A stretch of DNA of 64,000 nt, taken from NCBI RefSeq assembly GCF_000802155.2, contig NZ_JQGJ02000016.1:49921-113920 (forward strand). Direction: 5' to 3'. Below are positions 8,741-18,211 of the stretch, in pieces (the stretch's first letter is position 1; the number at the start of each line of letters is the position of its first letter). This stretch comes from Pseudomonas frederiksbergensis (lineage in GTDB: Bacteria > Pseudomonadota > Gammaproteobacteria > Pseudomonadales > Pseudomonadaceae). Below the pieces are notes generated by a model, which saw only the letters and a list, made by a program, of their open reading frames with translations, was not told where the DNA came from and ran no database searches. A program made the translations under genes and the position numbers.

Positions 8741-9337
8741 ATGCTCCATGTGCTGTTCAGCGTTTACCTGAAGATGCTGGTGCTCTACAGCCCCTTCTTT
8801 GTCCTGTCGTGTTTTATCAGCCTGACTCGCGGCTACTCACGCAAGGAACAACGTCGACTGGCCTGGAAGGTGGCGACCGCAACGCTGGTGTCCAGCGTAT
8901 TGCTGTACTTGTTCGGAAGAGTGATTTTCAGCGTGTTCGGCATCACGGTAGATGCGTTCCGTATCGGCGCTGGCAGCGTGCTGTTCATTTCGGCGCTGGG
9001 CATGGCCCAAGGCAAATCCGCCGTACAGACCGATAACGTGCAGCAGGACGTGACCATCGTCCCGCTGACGATTCCATTGACCGTCGGCCCCGGCACCATC
9101 GGGGCCCTGCTGGTGATGGGCGTGAGCCAGCCGCACTGGGACGACAAACTCATGGCCATCATCAGCATCGCCCTGGCCAGCTTCACCGTTGGCGTCGTGC
9201 TTTACCTGTCCAGCCGTATCGAACGGATTCTTGGCGACCAGGGCTTGCAGATTGTCAGCCGCTTGATGGGACTGTTCGTCTGTGCGTTGGCAGCGCAGAT
9301 CATCTTTACCGGGGTGAAAGGCTACCTGGCGCCGTGA
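8741..9337 (+). CDS. MarC family integral membrane protein
   Basis: 198 residues, largely hydrophobic, with about six membrane segments. Features typical of MarC/UPF0056 are the N-terminal FSVYLKMLVLYSPFFVLSCF helix, RIGAGSVLFISALGMAQG and the conserved TIVPLTIPLTVGPGTIG loop. The family's transport role is unresolved; the old link to multiple antibiotic resistance in E. coli was not borne out. No strong ribosome-binding site precedes the ATG. It lies 62 bases after retS on the same strand and converges with the next gene, 18 bases away. Confidence 0.85.
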   Translation: MLHVLFSVYLKMLVLYSPFFVLSCFISLTRGYSRKEQRRLAWKVATATLVSSVLLYLFGRVIFSVFGITVDAFRIGAGSVLFISALGMAQGKSAVQTDNVQQDVTIVPLTIPLTVGPGTIGALLVMGVSQPHWDDKLMAIISIALASFTVGVVLYLSSRIERILGDQGLQIVSRLMGLFVCALAAQIIFTGVKGYLAP

Positions 9338-9355
9338 CCCTGGCCAGTATTGAAC

Positions 9356-10180
9356 TCAGGCATGCTTGCGACGACTGAAACGCTTGCTCAAGACTTCCCG
9401 ACGATGTACGCCCAGGTATTCTTCGATTTCCTGCCGGTAGTCCTCGTAACGTGCCGGATTGAAGGTCACGAACGATTTGCCACGGAAGATCTCCCGCGCC
9501 GAAGCGCGCCAGTTTACGAAGAGCACGCCACCGTTACTGGAGGACCCGGTCTGTTTGACCGAGCTGGAGGACGCAATCAGAATACCGTTGGACAGTTGTT
9601 CGCAAGGAATGACGGATAGACGTGCGCCATCGGCCGCCTTGGCCTGGGTGCCGAACAGATTGAGGGTTTCCTTGTCCTGCTTCAAACCATCGATCGTGGT
9701 ATTGACCACGGAACCCAGCACTGTCGCCGCGGGGATACTGGCTTTCACGCCGTCGACGATCCCTTTGACGATATCGCTGATCACCAGGTCCATATCCACC
9801 TGCAGGGAACTCTCGGAATAGCGGGAGTAACCGTCATCGGCGACGAAACAGCCGAGGTCCTGCAGGCAGCGAATGAAGGCGTCATACCATCCGCGGGTGT
9901 TTTTGCCACCGGGCACTTCGAAGTTGGCTTCCATGATCGCCATGGTCATCAGGTTTTCCATGATTGCCATGTTATTGAGCGACATGCCTTGGCCGTAGCC
10001 CACCAGTGCATCCCCCAGCATCAGCGCATCCATCTCTTTGGTTGGGTTGTCTTGTAGCGACTGTACCGCCGACCTGCGCATGCGCCGCATAGTCGAAGCC
10101 AACGCCTTGCGCCTGTTGATACGTGCACTCACCAGCTCAACGCTCTGTTCAACACTTACGTTACTTTCTAAAATTTCCAT
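9356..10180 (-). CDS. Toxin-island accessory protein A (unknown function)
   Basis: 274 residues, not recognised as a named family. An excellent ribosome-binding site (AAAGGAAG, spacing 6) fixes the ATG. The N-terminus is basic and helical (INRRKALASTMRRMRR); the middle carries GWYDAFIRCLQDLGCFV and a stretch that could be amphipathic (VDMDLVISDIVKGIVDGVKA); the end is RFSRRKHA. It is clearly a distant paralog of the 218-residue product at 10387: GWYDAFIRCLQDLG matches GWFEEYVRTLNFLG, the GGVLFVNW block matches HGFLFWEW, and the C-termini RFSRRKHA and RFALRKNA align. It has no signal peptide or obvious membrane anchor. The location beside a giant toxin suggests a partner, chaperone, delivery or immunity role, but nothing in the sequence decides between these. 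Confidence 0.75.
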   Translation of the reverse strand: MEILESNVSVEQSVELVSARINRRKALASTMRRMRRSAVQSLQDNPTKEMDALMLGDALVGYGQGMSLNNMAIMENLMTMAIMEANFEVPGGKNTRGWYDAFIRCLQDLGCFVADDGYSRYSESSLQVDMDLVISDIVKGIVDGVKASIPAATVLGSVVNTTIDGLKQDKETLNLFGTQAKAADGARLSVIPCEQLSNGILIASSSSVKQTGSSSNGGVLFVNWRASAREIFRGKSFVTFNPARYEDYRQEIEEYLGVHRREVLSKRFSRRKHA

Positions 10181-10386
10181 GATGCTTCCTTTATTAGATA
10201 AACGACCGCTCCTGCGGACAACTCAGAATCTAATTTATCGAACTAGGAATTAACATTGAAAACTAAATACAATATATGTAGCGCAGCCATTCCAAAACAA
10301 CACATTCAGAGGCCAATAAAAGTTTCAACAGACTTGAATATCCTCACCGCAGCTGTATTCATATAACCTTCTACAACAGCAGACGG
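10181..10386. promoter_or_regulatory. AT-rich divergent promoter region of the two paralogous island genes
   Basis: 206 bases separate the divergent genes at 10180 (-) and 10387 (+). The stretch is far richer in A and T than the flanking core genes and must hold the promoters of both genes. No complete -35/-10 pair with 16-18 base spacing stood out. Confidence 0.4.
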
Positions 10387-11043
10387 ATGATTACCATGGA
10401 CGAACAACCCTTAACCGGACTGGTGACAGGCCCGAATCTTTTTTCATATATCGGCGCGCCTCTTCAGCAAGACCACGACGACATCGCCGATTGCAATAAC
10501 ATAGCCACCGGCTCGGCCGATCTCGGTTATCACCGCTACGCCGATCCCAAGGGCTGGTTCGAGGAGTATGTGCGCACCCTTAATTTCCTGGGCTGGTCGC
10601 TGTACCACGACTCTATCTACACAACCACCCAGCATATGGTCTCGGGCTCCGTGGCGGATTTTCTGGTGGAGAGTGCCCAAGGCATGCGTGACTCATCACA
10701 GGCCAATGCGATGATCGATACGCTGGATACGCTGAAAACCAGCGAGGCGGCCATGCTGTCGCTGGACACGCAAACCCGCGAGGGCGAGTCATTTCAAATT
10801 GTTCCGGCGCGCTACGATTCACGGGGCAATCTGGTTATAGCCTTGTACAAGTTAGAACTGAGCGTCAGCACAAGAAAGCACGGCTTCTTGTTCTGGGAGT
10901 GGACAAAGAACTCTGCCAGCATTACCCAGCGAAAGGCATATTTGAAGTTGGACAGAAACGAGCTGGACAAGCGAAGAGCGCTTATCCGAAAGAAGCTGGA
11001 TACACACGTCATGAGGCGTTTTGCCCTGCGAAAGAACGCTTGA
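10387..11043 (+). CDS. Toxin-island accessory protein B (unknown function), paralog of protein A
   Basis: 218 residues of unrecognised family, homologous by eye to the 274-residue product at 9356-10180 over its whole length. Shared landmarks: GWFEEYVRTLNFLGW, the SGSVADFLVESAQGM segment, DTQTREGESFQIVPA, GFLFWEW, a basic C-terminus with R/K and E/D alternation, and the final RFALRKNA. It lacks the first 40-50 residues of its paralog. The start could be 10387 or the ATG at 10396; GGATG lies about eight bases before the latter. It converges on the toxin gene, separated by a terminator hairpin. There is no signal peptide. Function unknown; it is probably tied to the toxin by location. Confidence 0.75.
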   Translation: MITMDEQPLTGLVTGPNLFSYIGAPLQQDHDDIADCNNIATGSADLGYHRYADPKGWFEEYVRTLNFLGWSLYHDSIYTTTQHMVSGSVADFLVESAQGMRDSSQANAMIDTLDTLKTSEAAMLSLDTQTREGESFQIVPARYDSRGNLVIALYKLELSVSTRKHGFLFWEWTKNSASITQRKAYLKLDRNELDKRRALIRKKLDTHVMRRFALRKNA

Positions 11044-11121
11044 TCAAACTTGATTCGAAGCTATTACTTTCACCCGATGGGAGGCGGCGCAATAGATATA
11101 AAAGCCAATAGACATATGATC

Positions 11122-11156
11122 AAGGGTTGCAGCTGATGATGCCTGCAACCCTTTTT
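11122..11156 (+). terminator. Rho-independent terminator between accessory gene B and the toxin gene
   Basis: AAGGGTTGCAG (11122-11132) pairs with CTGCAACCCTT (11143-11153) and is followed by further T. The T run is on the + strand, so it mainly ends the rightward gene, while the stem may also stop toxin transcripts coming from the right. Confidence 0.85.
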
Positions 11157-11185
11157 GTTCACTCATGGATCGTCCATCTAACCCA

Positions 11186-14100
11186 TCAAGTTGTCGGGAC
11201 CGCCGTCACCGCAAATACCTTACCCAGGGTTGTGCCGTTCTGGTTATCCGATAAAGCCCTCATACTTGATATCAAGAACGAAAGCTCACAGTGTCGGTCG
11301 TCACCGAAACTGAGCAACACATCGCCAAGCAAGTTGTCATCCGTGGCAAATACGTCGCGACCAATCACACTGCGCCCGCTGTCCGGGTCGATGATGACCA
11401 AGTGCTCGTCGACTTTGCTGAGCAGCAGTTGGTCGGGTTTATCCAGCTCCCAGATAAACTTGGACGGACTTGTCACCACGCTGCCCAATAAACGTTGACA
11501 GTCAAGGATGACCGAGTCGACCAGTAACAAGACCGTCTTTGACAAACGATAAGTGGTCTCCCCCAGCCCCAAGCGCAAGACAAGAGTGCGTACATCATCC
11601 GGAACCAGCGGGCGCAGGTCCCCGCTTTTCAAGGCCTGGCCCTCGACGACCATCACTTCCCCCTCACGTAGGACATAAGCGAGTGACGCGGTCTGTTTCG
11701 GCTTTGGCAAGAGGCGCAACTTTCCATCCGTTTTATCATGGAGTAATACGTTGTTGTGACTTAAGGTTCCCAACACGTCGAAGACTTGCGGGGCGGCGGA
11801 CTTGGGAGCCTGGATCAATTTCCCGGTCGCGGCGACGAACCACTTGAGTTGATCGGCATCTTCCACCGTCAGCAGGGCACTGCACGACGGCTGGGCCGCC
11901 AGTCGCTCAAGCCCCTCGATTACCCGGTCCCCTTGGATAGCCACCCAATCCTCCGTGACCCCCGTGATCAACGCCGGCTCGCCTTCGCGCAGCGTAACGA
12001 TCACACCTTCGAAGGTGACGCCCCGAAGCCCCGGCCCGTCGGTGGTCAGTTTGATGAACTGCAGGGGGTCCCATTCGCGTTCGGCGGCGGGTATCGCGCC
12101 AGCCTTCAATAACTTCGATCCGTTGCCAAACGCGAGCGTCAACGCTTGCGGGTCGATAAAGGCCTGGCGATACACCACGCCACCGGAAACATCGAACAAC
12201 CAGGCGGCCTCGCTGTCCGGATTGGCCCTCAACAAGCGGACATCCTTTGCATAGCCGAGGTTAGCCAGCAATAGCCTGCCGCCCATGTACCAGGCGCATA
12301 ATTTCGAGTCGCCAGCGGCATTGGTCAAACCGGCGATAGCAAAGCTATCAACCTTGTATTTTTCGCCTAGCGCTTCCAGGTCGGACCACCAATGCTGGCG
12401 GTCCTTGAGCCACAGCTCACCCACGCCGGCGAATGACAATTCGAATTGAGGCGTCAGGTTGAAAAACAACCCATCGCCATCCACCGCCACATACCCATTG
12501 TCGGCAGCCACAATATTGTTCAGTTTTGCGGGACGTTTCCAGCTAACGGTCCATTGCCCCTTGCCCCCCACGAGTGTGCGTTGCTGGTGACAAAGGAACT
12601 GGGTGAGTCTGTTGTAGATGATAAAACTATCACCACCATCTACCGGGGGAAGCAACGCCAGATCGGTCAGGTTCTTGATTGAATCGGGCCAGGCACGATA
12701 ATGCTTGGGCCGTGGCGAGGGCCGGATGATCAAGCGATCACGGCTGCGAATCCATGCCATATCCCGTGATTCGTCATCAATCTTCCAGCAAACCGAAACG
12801 AAAGGAGCCGGCTGCCAAACTACGGTATCGAAGGCATGCCCGTTCGACAAATGCGCCTGGACGACAAAAGCCTCACGAAGCACGCTCGACCAGTCTGCCA
12901 ACGTCTCGGCAGCATTGAAAACCGACTCCAGCCTGTTATCCCGGCCTCGAATCACTGAACTGAGGAGCAGTTTTTCGTCATGGATCAGATAACCCAACAC
13001 ATCGCGGGACCCGTCTTTATGGGCAACGTGCTGTGAGAAACTGATCATACCGCGGGCATCGACCTCGATACTTTGGACCTTGCTCGTCATGCTTTGTGGA
13101 CACCACAACCAATAACAGCGGATCACCTGGCCATTGTCGGCGTCGACTTGCCAGATTCGCACTTCCTCCGGGTTGTAGAACCAGGCATAGCCGTCGGTCA
13201 CTGCCCCGAGCTCTGCGTCTTCGACGCCCGGTATCTCATCCCGGATGTAGAGATGACGGTCCTTCTCGGCGTCGTACCAGGCCGTGACGTACCGGGGCTC
13301 ATCCGGGTCCTCGAACGGAACCAGGTACTGGTGGACCGGCGTATAAGGCGCGACCAGACGATGCTGCTGGGCCAATGTTTTCATGTAATCGTGCGCGGCT
13401 TGCGAATCCATGCCAGGTTTCAGTCCCACCACGACATGGGATAGTTCGCCGGCATCAACCTTGAGTATCTGGTCTCGGTTGATCCTTATCAGCATGTCGT
13501 TATGCCCCGTTCCGGTAATCGACACCGCAACGTCACCGATGAATAACTTGTCGCTTCCCTCCAGTTGGACGTCGCTTTCCTCGGCCCAGGGTGCATCCAG
13601 CATCCATGCCGATTTCAGCGGCGCAGTCGTTTCGAGAATCAGGCTCACGCCTGGGTGGAGCAGCACGGAGCATCGTTTTCCGGCACCGCGAATGTGATAT
13701 TCGATCTTGTCCATCCAAATCGGCTGCAGCTTGGGCACGAGCAACGAGCGATCGACATCGTCGAGCCAGACATCAACTGTCGTAGGGCGATAATCGGGAC
13801 TGAAGAGACGATTGAGTATCTGGTGGCTCGGAAACGAATAGAAGGAAAACTGGAACAGCCATTGGCCTTCCTTCTCTTGCCATTTCTCCAAGCGCCGCGC
13901 CGTATCGAAACCGGTCCAATGGTACGAATTGGCAAACGGTAGCGCCTTGTATTCATAGCGATAACAGCTATGCGGGATATAGGGCAGGACAATGCCCTGG
14001 TTCGCCAGGGGCTTGAATTCGACTTGATCAGGCAGGCCAAGCTCCTTACGGATATCGATCGCCCGGTCGTAATCAAGGATCATGGTCGGCACGCCCAGAT

Positions 14101-17100
14101 GATCGCGTTGCGGATACAGTTTGGGCCCGTCCACCGATAGGGTGGAGCTGCGCAGATCCATCGTCTTGATCACCAGGGACGAGTCGGGTTTCCAGAGCGT
14201 GTGGGTGGTATCGAATGTGTAGGCATGGTGGTGAGCCTTTTCGACATCATCGAAGAACAGCCCGACTTGCTTGGCTTGCTCGGCGATCACGGCGAAGCCC
14301 TTGACCACCGCCGACACCCCGAAGGCCAGCCCGCCCACTATCACGGCCGCCCCGCCAAGCACCGCCCCGGCGGTGGCGCCGGCGGCATAAGCCCCTCCCC
14401 ACAACAACAGGCTTGCCGTATCGAAAGCCAACTGAGTGCCGAACTCGGCGCGCTCAACGTCGTTCTGTGTGGTTGCCAATTGGTAGATGTCGAGACCGAC
14501 GCTCACAAACTGCAGCAGCCCGGCGGTCGCTTCGCTCACGCTGCTTCCCAACGAGGCCTTGATGGCCGGCGCAACGGTACTGGCAATGACCTTTTCGTCT
14601 TTCAAGGCCTCCCGAACCAGCTGGACCATAGCGTTGATATCGCTCAGGTGCCCCTGCGCCAATTGCGCATAACCCACATAGGCGTGCAACCGGACCGCCG
14701 TCGTAAGGGACCGATCATCCCCTTCGCGGCCCTGTAGCGCGTGCATCAGCGCCAAGATGCTGAAACCGGCATTCAACGTGTGAACGCCACCTACGTGGGT
14801 AGGGTCTTCCAACATATCGGGGGTGTTGGCCCCCATGGCCGTAAAATGCTCCGACAGATACCGTTTGATCTGTTTGAAACGAGGATCTTTCGTTTTGGCG
14901 TAGGTCACTCGCTGCGGCTGCTCACGATCAATCAGGGTGATGCGGAACCCACCCTCCGGCAGAGCCTCCAGGCTGTCGAACAGGGGCACCAGCGAAGGCG
15001 CCAGGTTGTTCGCTTCCCGCAGCTGAGTGGTCGCCTCGCTGATCTGCTGCGCCTGCCTATGGCCGTCCAGTGCCCGCAAGCTGCTGCCCAGTTCGACGTT
15101 GTTTTGAAGCGACTGTCCCAGAGCGCTGGCCATCCGTTTTCTGGCCGGGATCAATGATTGCCCAGGCAAGGCTCCAGGCCGAATCAGCTGCGAAACGGTC
15201 ACTTCACCTGGCAATGCCAGGCTCGACAAACGTGCGCCGTCCAATTCGATCAAATCGAACGTTGTATGACCTGGGCCAAACGCGTCATATCTGGCAGCCA
15301 TTTTCTGCTCGATGAATAACCGTTCCAACAAGTCCTTGAACATCAAGGTGTCAGTGGGGGAAAACAAACCGATATTTGGATCATAGAGATGATAAGTGCT
15401 GCTCGTGCCGTTGAAGACCCGGGCCACGAGCATGGCATGGTTACCCGAGTTGAGCATCAACGTAGCGGTCGCTGACTTGGCTTCGAGCACATCGACGATA
15501 TTTTGCAGAGTCGAACGTTGCGTGGCGCCGAGGACAGTGTCGAGCTTCACGGTGCCCACCGACTCCAGTATGTTCAAAAACGTTGCCGAGTCGCTTGCGC
15601 CATGATCGTTCATCACCGCATAAAACCGGTCGAACAGGACGTCGACCGCCCCCCGGCCTTCCGACAAAGCGGCCGCCGTCACCAAGGACAGCGGGTAACA
15701 ACGTCCACTTATGGAACCTTCTCTCGAGGTCAGCAGGTCCTGCGGTGCCACCTTCATCCGCGTTTCGGGCAACCCGTCCACGATCTTGTTGACCTGATTC
15801 TTCGTTGCTTTGTGTTCCAGTTGAGCGACCCGCTTGACCTCGGCAACACACCGCCCCCACTCGCGCAATGTCAGCCGCTGGTCCAGTGCGTAAGACATCA
15901 ATTGCGAGGCGGTTTTACCATGCACCGGCGGGTAGTCACCCGTGCTGGCAAGCCCCGCCATGAATTCGGGCGCCCTGGACTGGAGGAGCGTTTGCTCAAT
16001 TGTCGTATAACCGAAGGCGGTGCCAAACCTGCTGGTATTGTCGGCCAACTTGTCCAACTGCGGTCGAGCCGCTTCAAACCCGTGATTATCCAAAGCCTTC
16101 GCACCGATCAAGGGTCCCAACTGCAAGCGCTCCAACGGGCTCAACTCAATGGCAAGCAGTGGGCTTTCGGCATGCCGCTCCAACAACTCGCGAACAGACC
16201 GCTGTTTGTTTTGCGGATCGTTCAAGAAAGCCGGTGCAACAACGCCTTGGCTGCTGACATATTGGCGTTCTTCAAAGCTCAGCGGTATGGGCGAATCGAA
16301 GGTCTTCGAAACGTCGTGCCCGCGTTGCATGGCATCCTTGAAGGGCTCGCCCAGCTCTGCGGCCAGATGCTGCAACAAATCGGTGGACAAGATCGGGTGC
16401 CCCTCGATCGCCGGCCAGCCGCCGTTGAATTCAAGGGTGCTGCCTTTGAGCAATTGTGCGATCTTTCCCGCGTAACGGACCCTGAATTTCCCTTCTCGCC
16501 AGGATGTTGTCTCGCGCTCAAGCCAGCTTAGTTCAGGCGCATTCTCTAGCCATGAATGATCGGCCTCCTCCTCCGTAGCGTTGTTGAAACCCATATAGAG
16601 TCGAACGGATTCGCGGACGGCCCCAACCACGTCTGGCGTGAAAGCCTTGTCGTTATATTCTTCCAGCCCCGCTCGCAACGCCCCCGGCCCCGTCAGGTGT
16701 ATCGTGCCTCTAGCCTGGGGCCGGATACCATCACTGAAATAGTCGGACATACTAATCGCCAAATTCTCTGGCCCAAGGTTCATCTGGTCTATTTTGGGCT
16801 GGGCGAAGTGGATTCGATCTTTGATCACTTCTATCGCGAGCTCCCACAAGCGGTTGGACTCATGGAATCCGATATTGCTCTTCAAGGCTTGGCGCTCGAT
16901 CTCGAGCAAAGCCTGATGGTAGGTCTCGAAGCGCCGGATGATGGTCCACAAGGGAGCCGAACCGGGATGACTGACAATCAACGCATTGGATTCGCCCCCC
17001 TCGATGGACGGCAAACGCAAGCTGTCGACTGGAACGCTGGTTTGCTTGAACGGAGCAAATACCTGTTCCAGAGGCGGTCTGCTTTTTGCAAATCGCTCCA

Positions 17101-18211
17101 GCGCATCGCGATCATCTTTAAGAATAAAACGGATGTGATCCTTAAACCCTTCGCCCGACGCCCGGCGGCCAGGCATCCACTCGGGATTGTTGTCGAGCAA
17201 CAACTGCAACACCCCCCGTCTCGGAGCGGTCGCCAACTGGTTGATATCGATACCTGCAACGTCATCGACAAACGGCGGCAAGAAATCCACGTCGCTGTAG
17301 ATACCTCCCTCGGCAACTTCAACCAGCATCCGGACAAGATCGGAGGCCGCCGCAAGATTTCCACGCAGGCCCATTTCACGGTGGTAAAACTCCTTCAGCT
17401 CAGGAAATGTCGGAAGTTCGGTAACATTGCGCAATTGCAGCCCGTCCTTAACAAGGTCGCGCATGACCTGGGCATTTCTTTCCTTGAGTGCGCGCAGACG
17501 ACTTTCATCCTGCCCATATCCTTTCACCAATAAGTCGATACGCGCCTCATCCGCACTTTCACCCCGCGCCATCGCTCGATTGATGTGCAAGAACATTTCG
17601 CGTTTCAGTGCGGTGATTCTTGCTTCATAGCGATCAGCCAGAACTTCAGGCGAACTCTGCGCCTGATCTTCGCTCACCCATGTCGCTGCTTTTCCCGCTT
17701 CGACAATAATCCGCGTGGCTTCGTGCGCCAACAAACCATCTTCGTCATGCCAGACATTCACGACGTAATCGTCCGGCATTACTTTTTTCCAGATATTGAT
17801 GTAGTCAAGTTGAATCTGGCCCAGCGCCCCACCGAGCCAGACGAAATGCAATTTTTTCGGCACCGCGGTGGCAGGGGGGCGCTCAATACCATTGCGCAGT
17901 CGCGCTTCATAGTCCGTGACTCCTCCGACCACCTTTGTCAGGCCAACAGTACGGCCGCTATCGGGCCCCGCTGGCGTACGGCGTCGCCGTCCCCTCCCCT
18001 GTAACCCCTCCAACGTTTGCCTGAGCAGGCTGAGCGGTTCGAGCAGTTGCGCAGACCCCATTGAATCGACACAGCCGTCGTAATATCGAACCGCCTCTTC
18101 GTATTGTTCACTGTTCTTGTACGGCTCCAATACCCGCTCAAGTTCCTCGCGCGTCAACATGCTGACAAAATCAACATAAACTTCTTTTTCCGGCAACTTA
18201 ACTTCACTCAT
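11186..18211 (-). CDS. Giant TcdB/lymphostatin-like toxin: glycosyltransferase, C58-like protease, pore-forming region
   Basis: 2341 residues from the ATG at 18211, which has AAAGGGA ten bases upstream; a GTG at 18220 is in frame but too close to that site. The N-terminal domain is a TcdA/TcdB-type glycosyltransferase: KKLHFVWLGG (W125), a D..R pair in SDLVRMLVEVAEGG (D291, R294) and the metal-binding DVD (307-309). Next comes a papain-like protease with residue order Cys-His-Asp: C838 in GRCYPLS, H925 in GNHAMLVAR and D944 in LYDPNIGLF, as in peptidase family C58 and E. coli LifA/Efa1, unlike the D-H-C order of clostridial C80. A TcdA/TcdB pore-forming region follows (about 1150-1450) with the hydrophobic AYAAGATAGAVLGGAAVIVGG. 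The last 900 residues are W- and G-rich, perhaps beta-propeller-like, and might bind a receptor. The predicted action is to enter host cells and glycosylate a target such as a small GTPase. No signal peptide or secretion genes were seen nearby. Confidence 0.88.
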   Translation of the reverse strand: MSEVKLPEKEVYVDFVSMLTREELERVLEPYKNSEQYEEAVRYYDGCVDSMGSAQLLEPLSLLRQTLEGLQGRGRRRRTPAGPDSGRTVGLTKVVGGVTDYEARLRNGIERPPATAVPKKLHFVWLGGALGQIQLDYINIWKKVMPDDYVVNVWHDEDGLLAHEATRIIVEAGKAATWVSEDQAQSSPEVLADRYEARITALKREMFLHINRAMARGESADEARIDLLVKGYGQDESRLRALKERNAQVMRDLVKDGLQLRNVTELPTFPELKEFYHREMGLRGNLAAASDLVRMLVEVAEGGIYSDVDFLPPFVDDVAGIDINQLATAPRRGVLQLLLDNNPEWMPGRRASGEGFKDHIRFILKDDRDALERFAKSRPPLEQVFAPFKQTSVPVDSLRLPSIEGGESNALIVSHPGSAPLWTIIRRFETYHQALLEIERQALKSNIGFHESNRLWELAIEVIKDRIHFAQPKIDQMNLGPENLAISMSDYFSDGIRPQARGTIHLTGPGALRAGLEEYNDKAFTPDVVGAVRESVRLYMGFNNATEEEADHSWLENAPELSWLERETTSWREGKFRVRYAGKIAQLLKGSTLEFNGGWPAIEGHPILSTDLLQHLAAELGEPFKDAMQRGHDVSKTFDSPIPLSFEERQYVSSQGVVAPAFLNDPQNKQRSVRELLERHAESPLLAIELSPLERLQLGPLIGAKALDNHGFEAARPQLDKLADNTSRFGTAFGYTTIEQTLLQSRAPEFMAGLASTGDYPPVHGKTASQLMSYALDQRLTLREWGRCVAEVKRVAQLEHKATKNQVNKIVDGLPETRMKVAPQDLLTSREGSISGRCYPLSLVTAAALSEGRGAVDVLFDRFYAVMNDHGASDSATFLNILESVGTVKLDTVLGATQRSTLQNIVDVLEAKSATATLMLNSGNHAMLVARVFNGTSSTYHLYDPNIGLFSPTDTLMFKDLLERLFIEQKMAARYDAFGPGHTTFDLIELDGARLSSLALPGEVTVSQLIRPGALPGQSLIPARKRMASALGQSLQNNVELGSSLRALDGHRQAQQISEATTQLREANNLAPSLVPLFDSLEALPEGGFRITLIDREQPQRVTYAKTKDPRFKQIKRYLSEHFTAMGANTPDMLEDPTHVGGVHTLNAGFSILALMHALQGREGDDRSLTTAVRLHAYVGYAQLAQGHLSDINAMVQLVREALKDEKVIASTVAPAIKASLGSSVSEATAGLLQFVSVGLDIYQLATTQNDVERAEFGTQLAFDTASLLLWGGAYAAGATAGAVLGGAAVIVGGLAFGVSAVVKGFAVIAEQAKQVGLFFDDVEKAHHHAYTFDTTHTLWKPDSSLVIKTMDLRSSTLSVDGPKLYPQRDHLGVPTMILDYDRAIDIRKELGLPDQVEFKPLANQGIVLPYIPHSCYRYEYKALPFANSYHWTGFDTARRLEKWQEKEGQWLFQFSFYSFPSHQILNRLFSPDYRPTTVDVWLDDVDRSLLVPKLQPIWMDKIEYHIRGAGKRCSVLLHPGVSLILETTAPLKSAWMLDAPWAEESDVQLEGSDKLFIGDVAVSITGTGHNDMLIRINRDQILKVDAGELSHVVVGLKPGMDSQAAHDYMKTLAQQHRLVAPYTPVHQYLVPFEDPDEPRYVTAWYDAEKDRHLYIRDEIPGVEDAELGAVTDGYAWFYNPEEVRIWQVDADNGQVIRCYWLWCPQSMTSKVQSIEVDARGMISFSQHVAHKDGSRDVLGYLIHDEKLLLSSVIRGRDNRLESVFNAAETLADWSSVLREAFVVQAHLSNGHAFDTVVWQPAPFVSVCWKIDDESRDMAWIRSRDRLIIRPSPRPKHYRAWPDSIKNLTDLALLPPVDGGDSFIIYNRLTQFLCHQQRTLVGGKGQWTVSWKRPAKLNNIVAADNGYVAVDGDGLFFNLTPQFELSFAGVGELWLKDRQHWWSDLEALGEKYKVDSFAIAGLTNAAGDSKLCAWYMGGRLLLANLGYAKDVRLLRANPDSEAAWLFDVSGGVVYRQAFIDPQALTLAFGNGSKLLKAGAIPAAEREWDPLQFIKLTTDGPGLRGVTFEGVIVTLREGEPALITGVTEDWVAIQGDRVIEGLERLAAQPSCSALLTVEDADQLKWFVAATGKLIQAPKSAAPQVFDVLGTLSHNNVLLHDKTDGKLRLLPKPKQTASLAYVLREGEVMVVEGQALKSGDLRPLVPDDVRTLVLRLGLGETTYRLSKTVLLLVDSVILDCQRLLGSVVTSPSKFIWELDKPDQLLLSKVDEHLVIIDPDSGRSVIGRDVFATDDNLLGDVLLSFGDDRHCELSFLISSMRALSDNQNGTTLGKVFAVTAVPTT

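Noticed and set aside
15070..16531. Several long + strand frames inside the toxin gene
   Set aside because: The minus frame is continuous for 2341 codons with recognisable domains; the + frames have no recognisable content or start signals.
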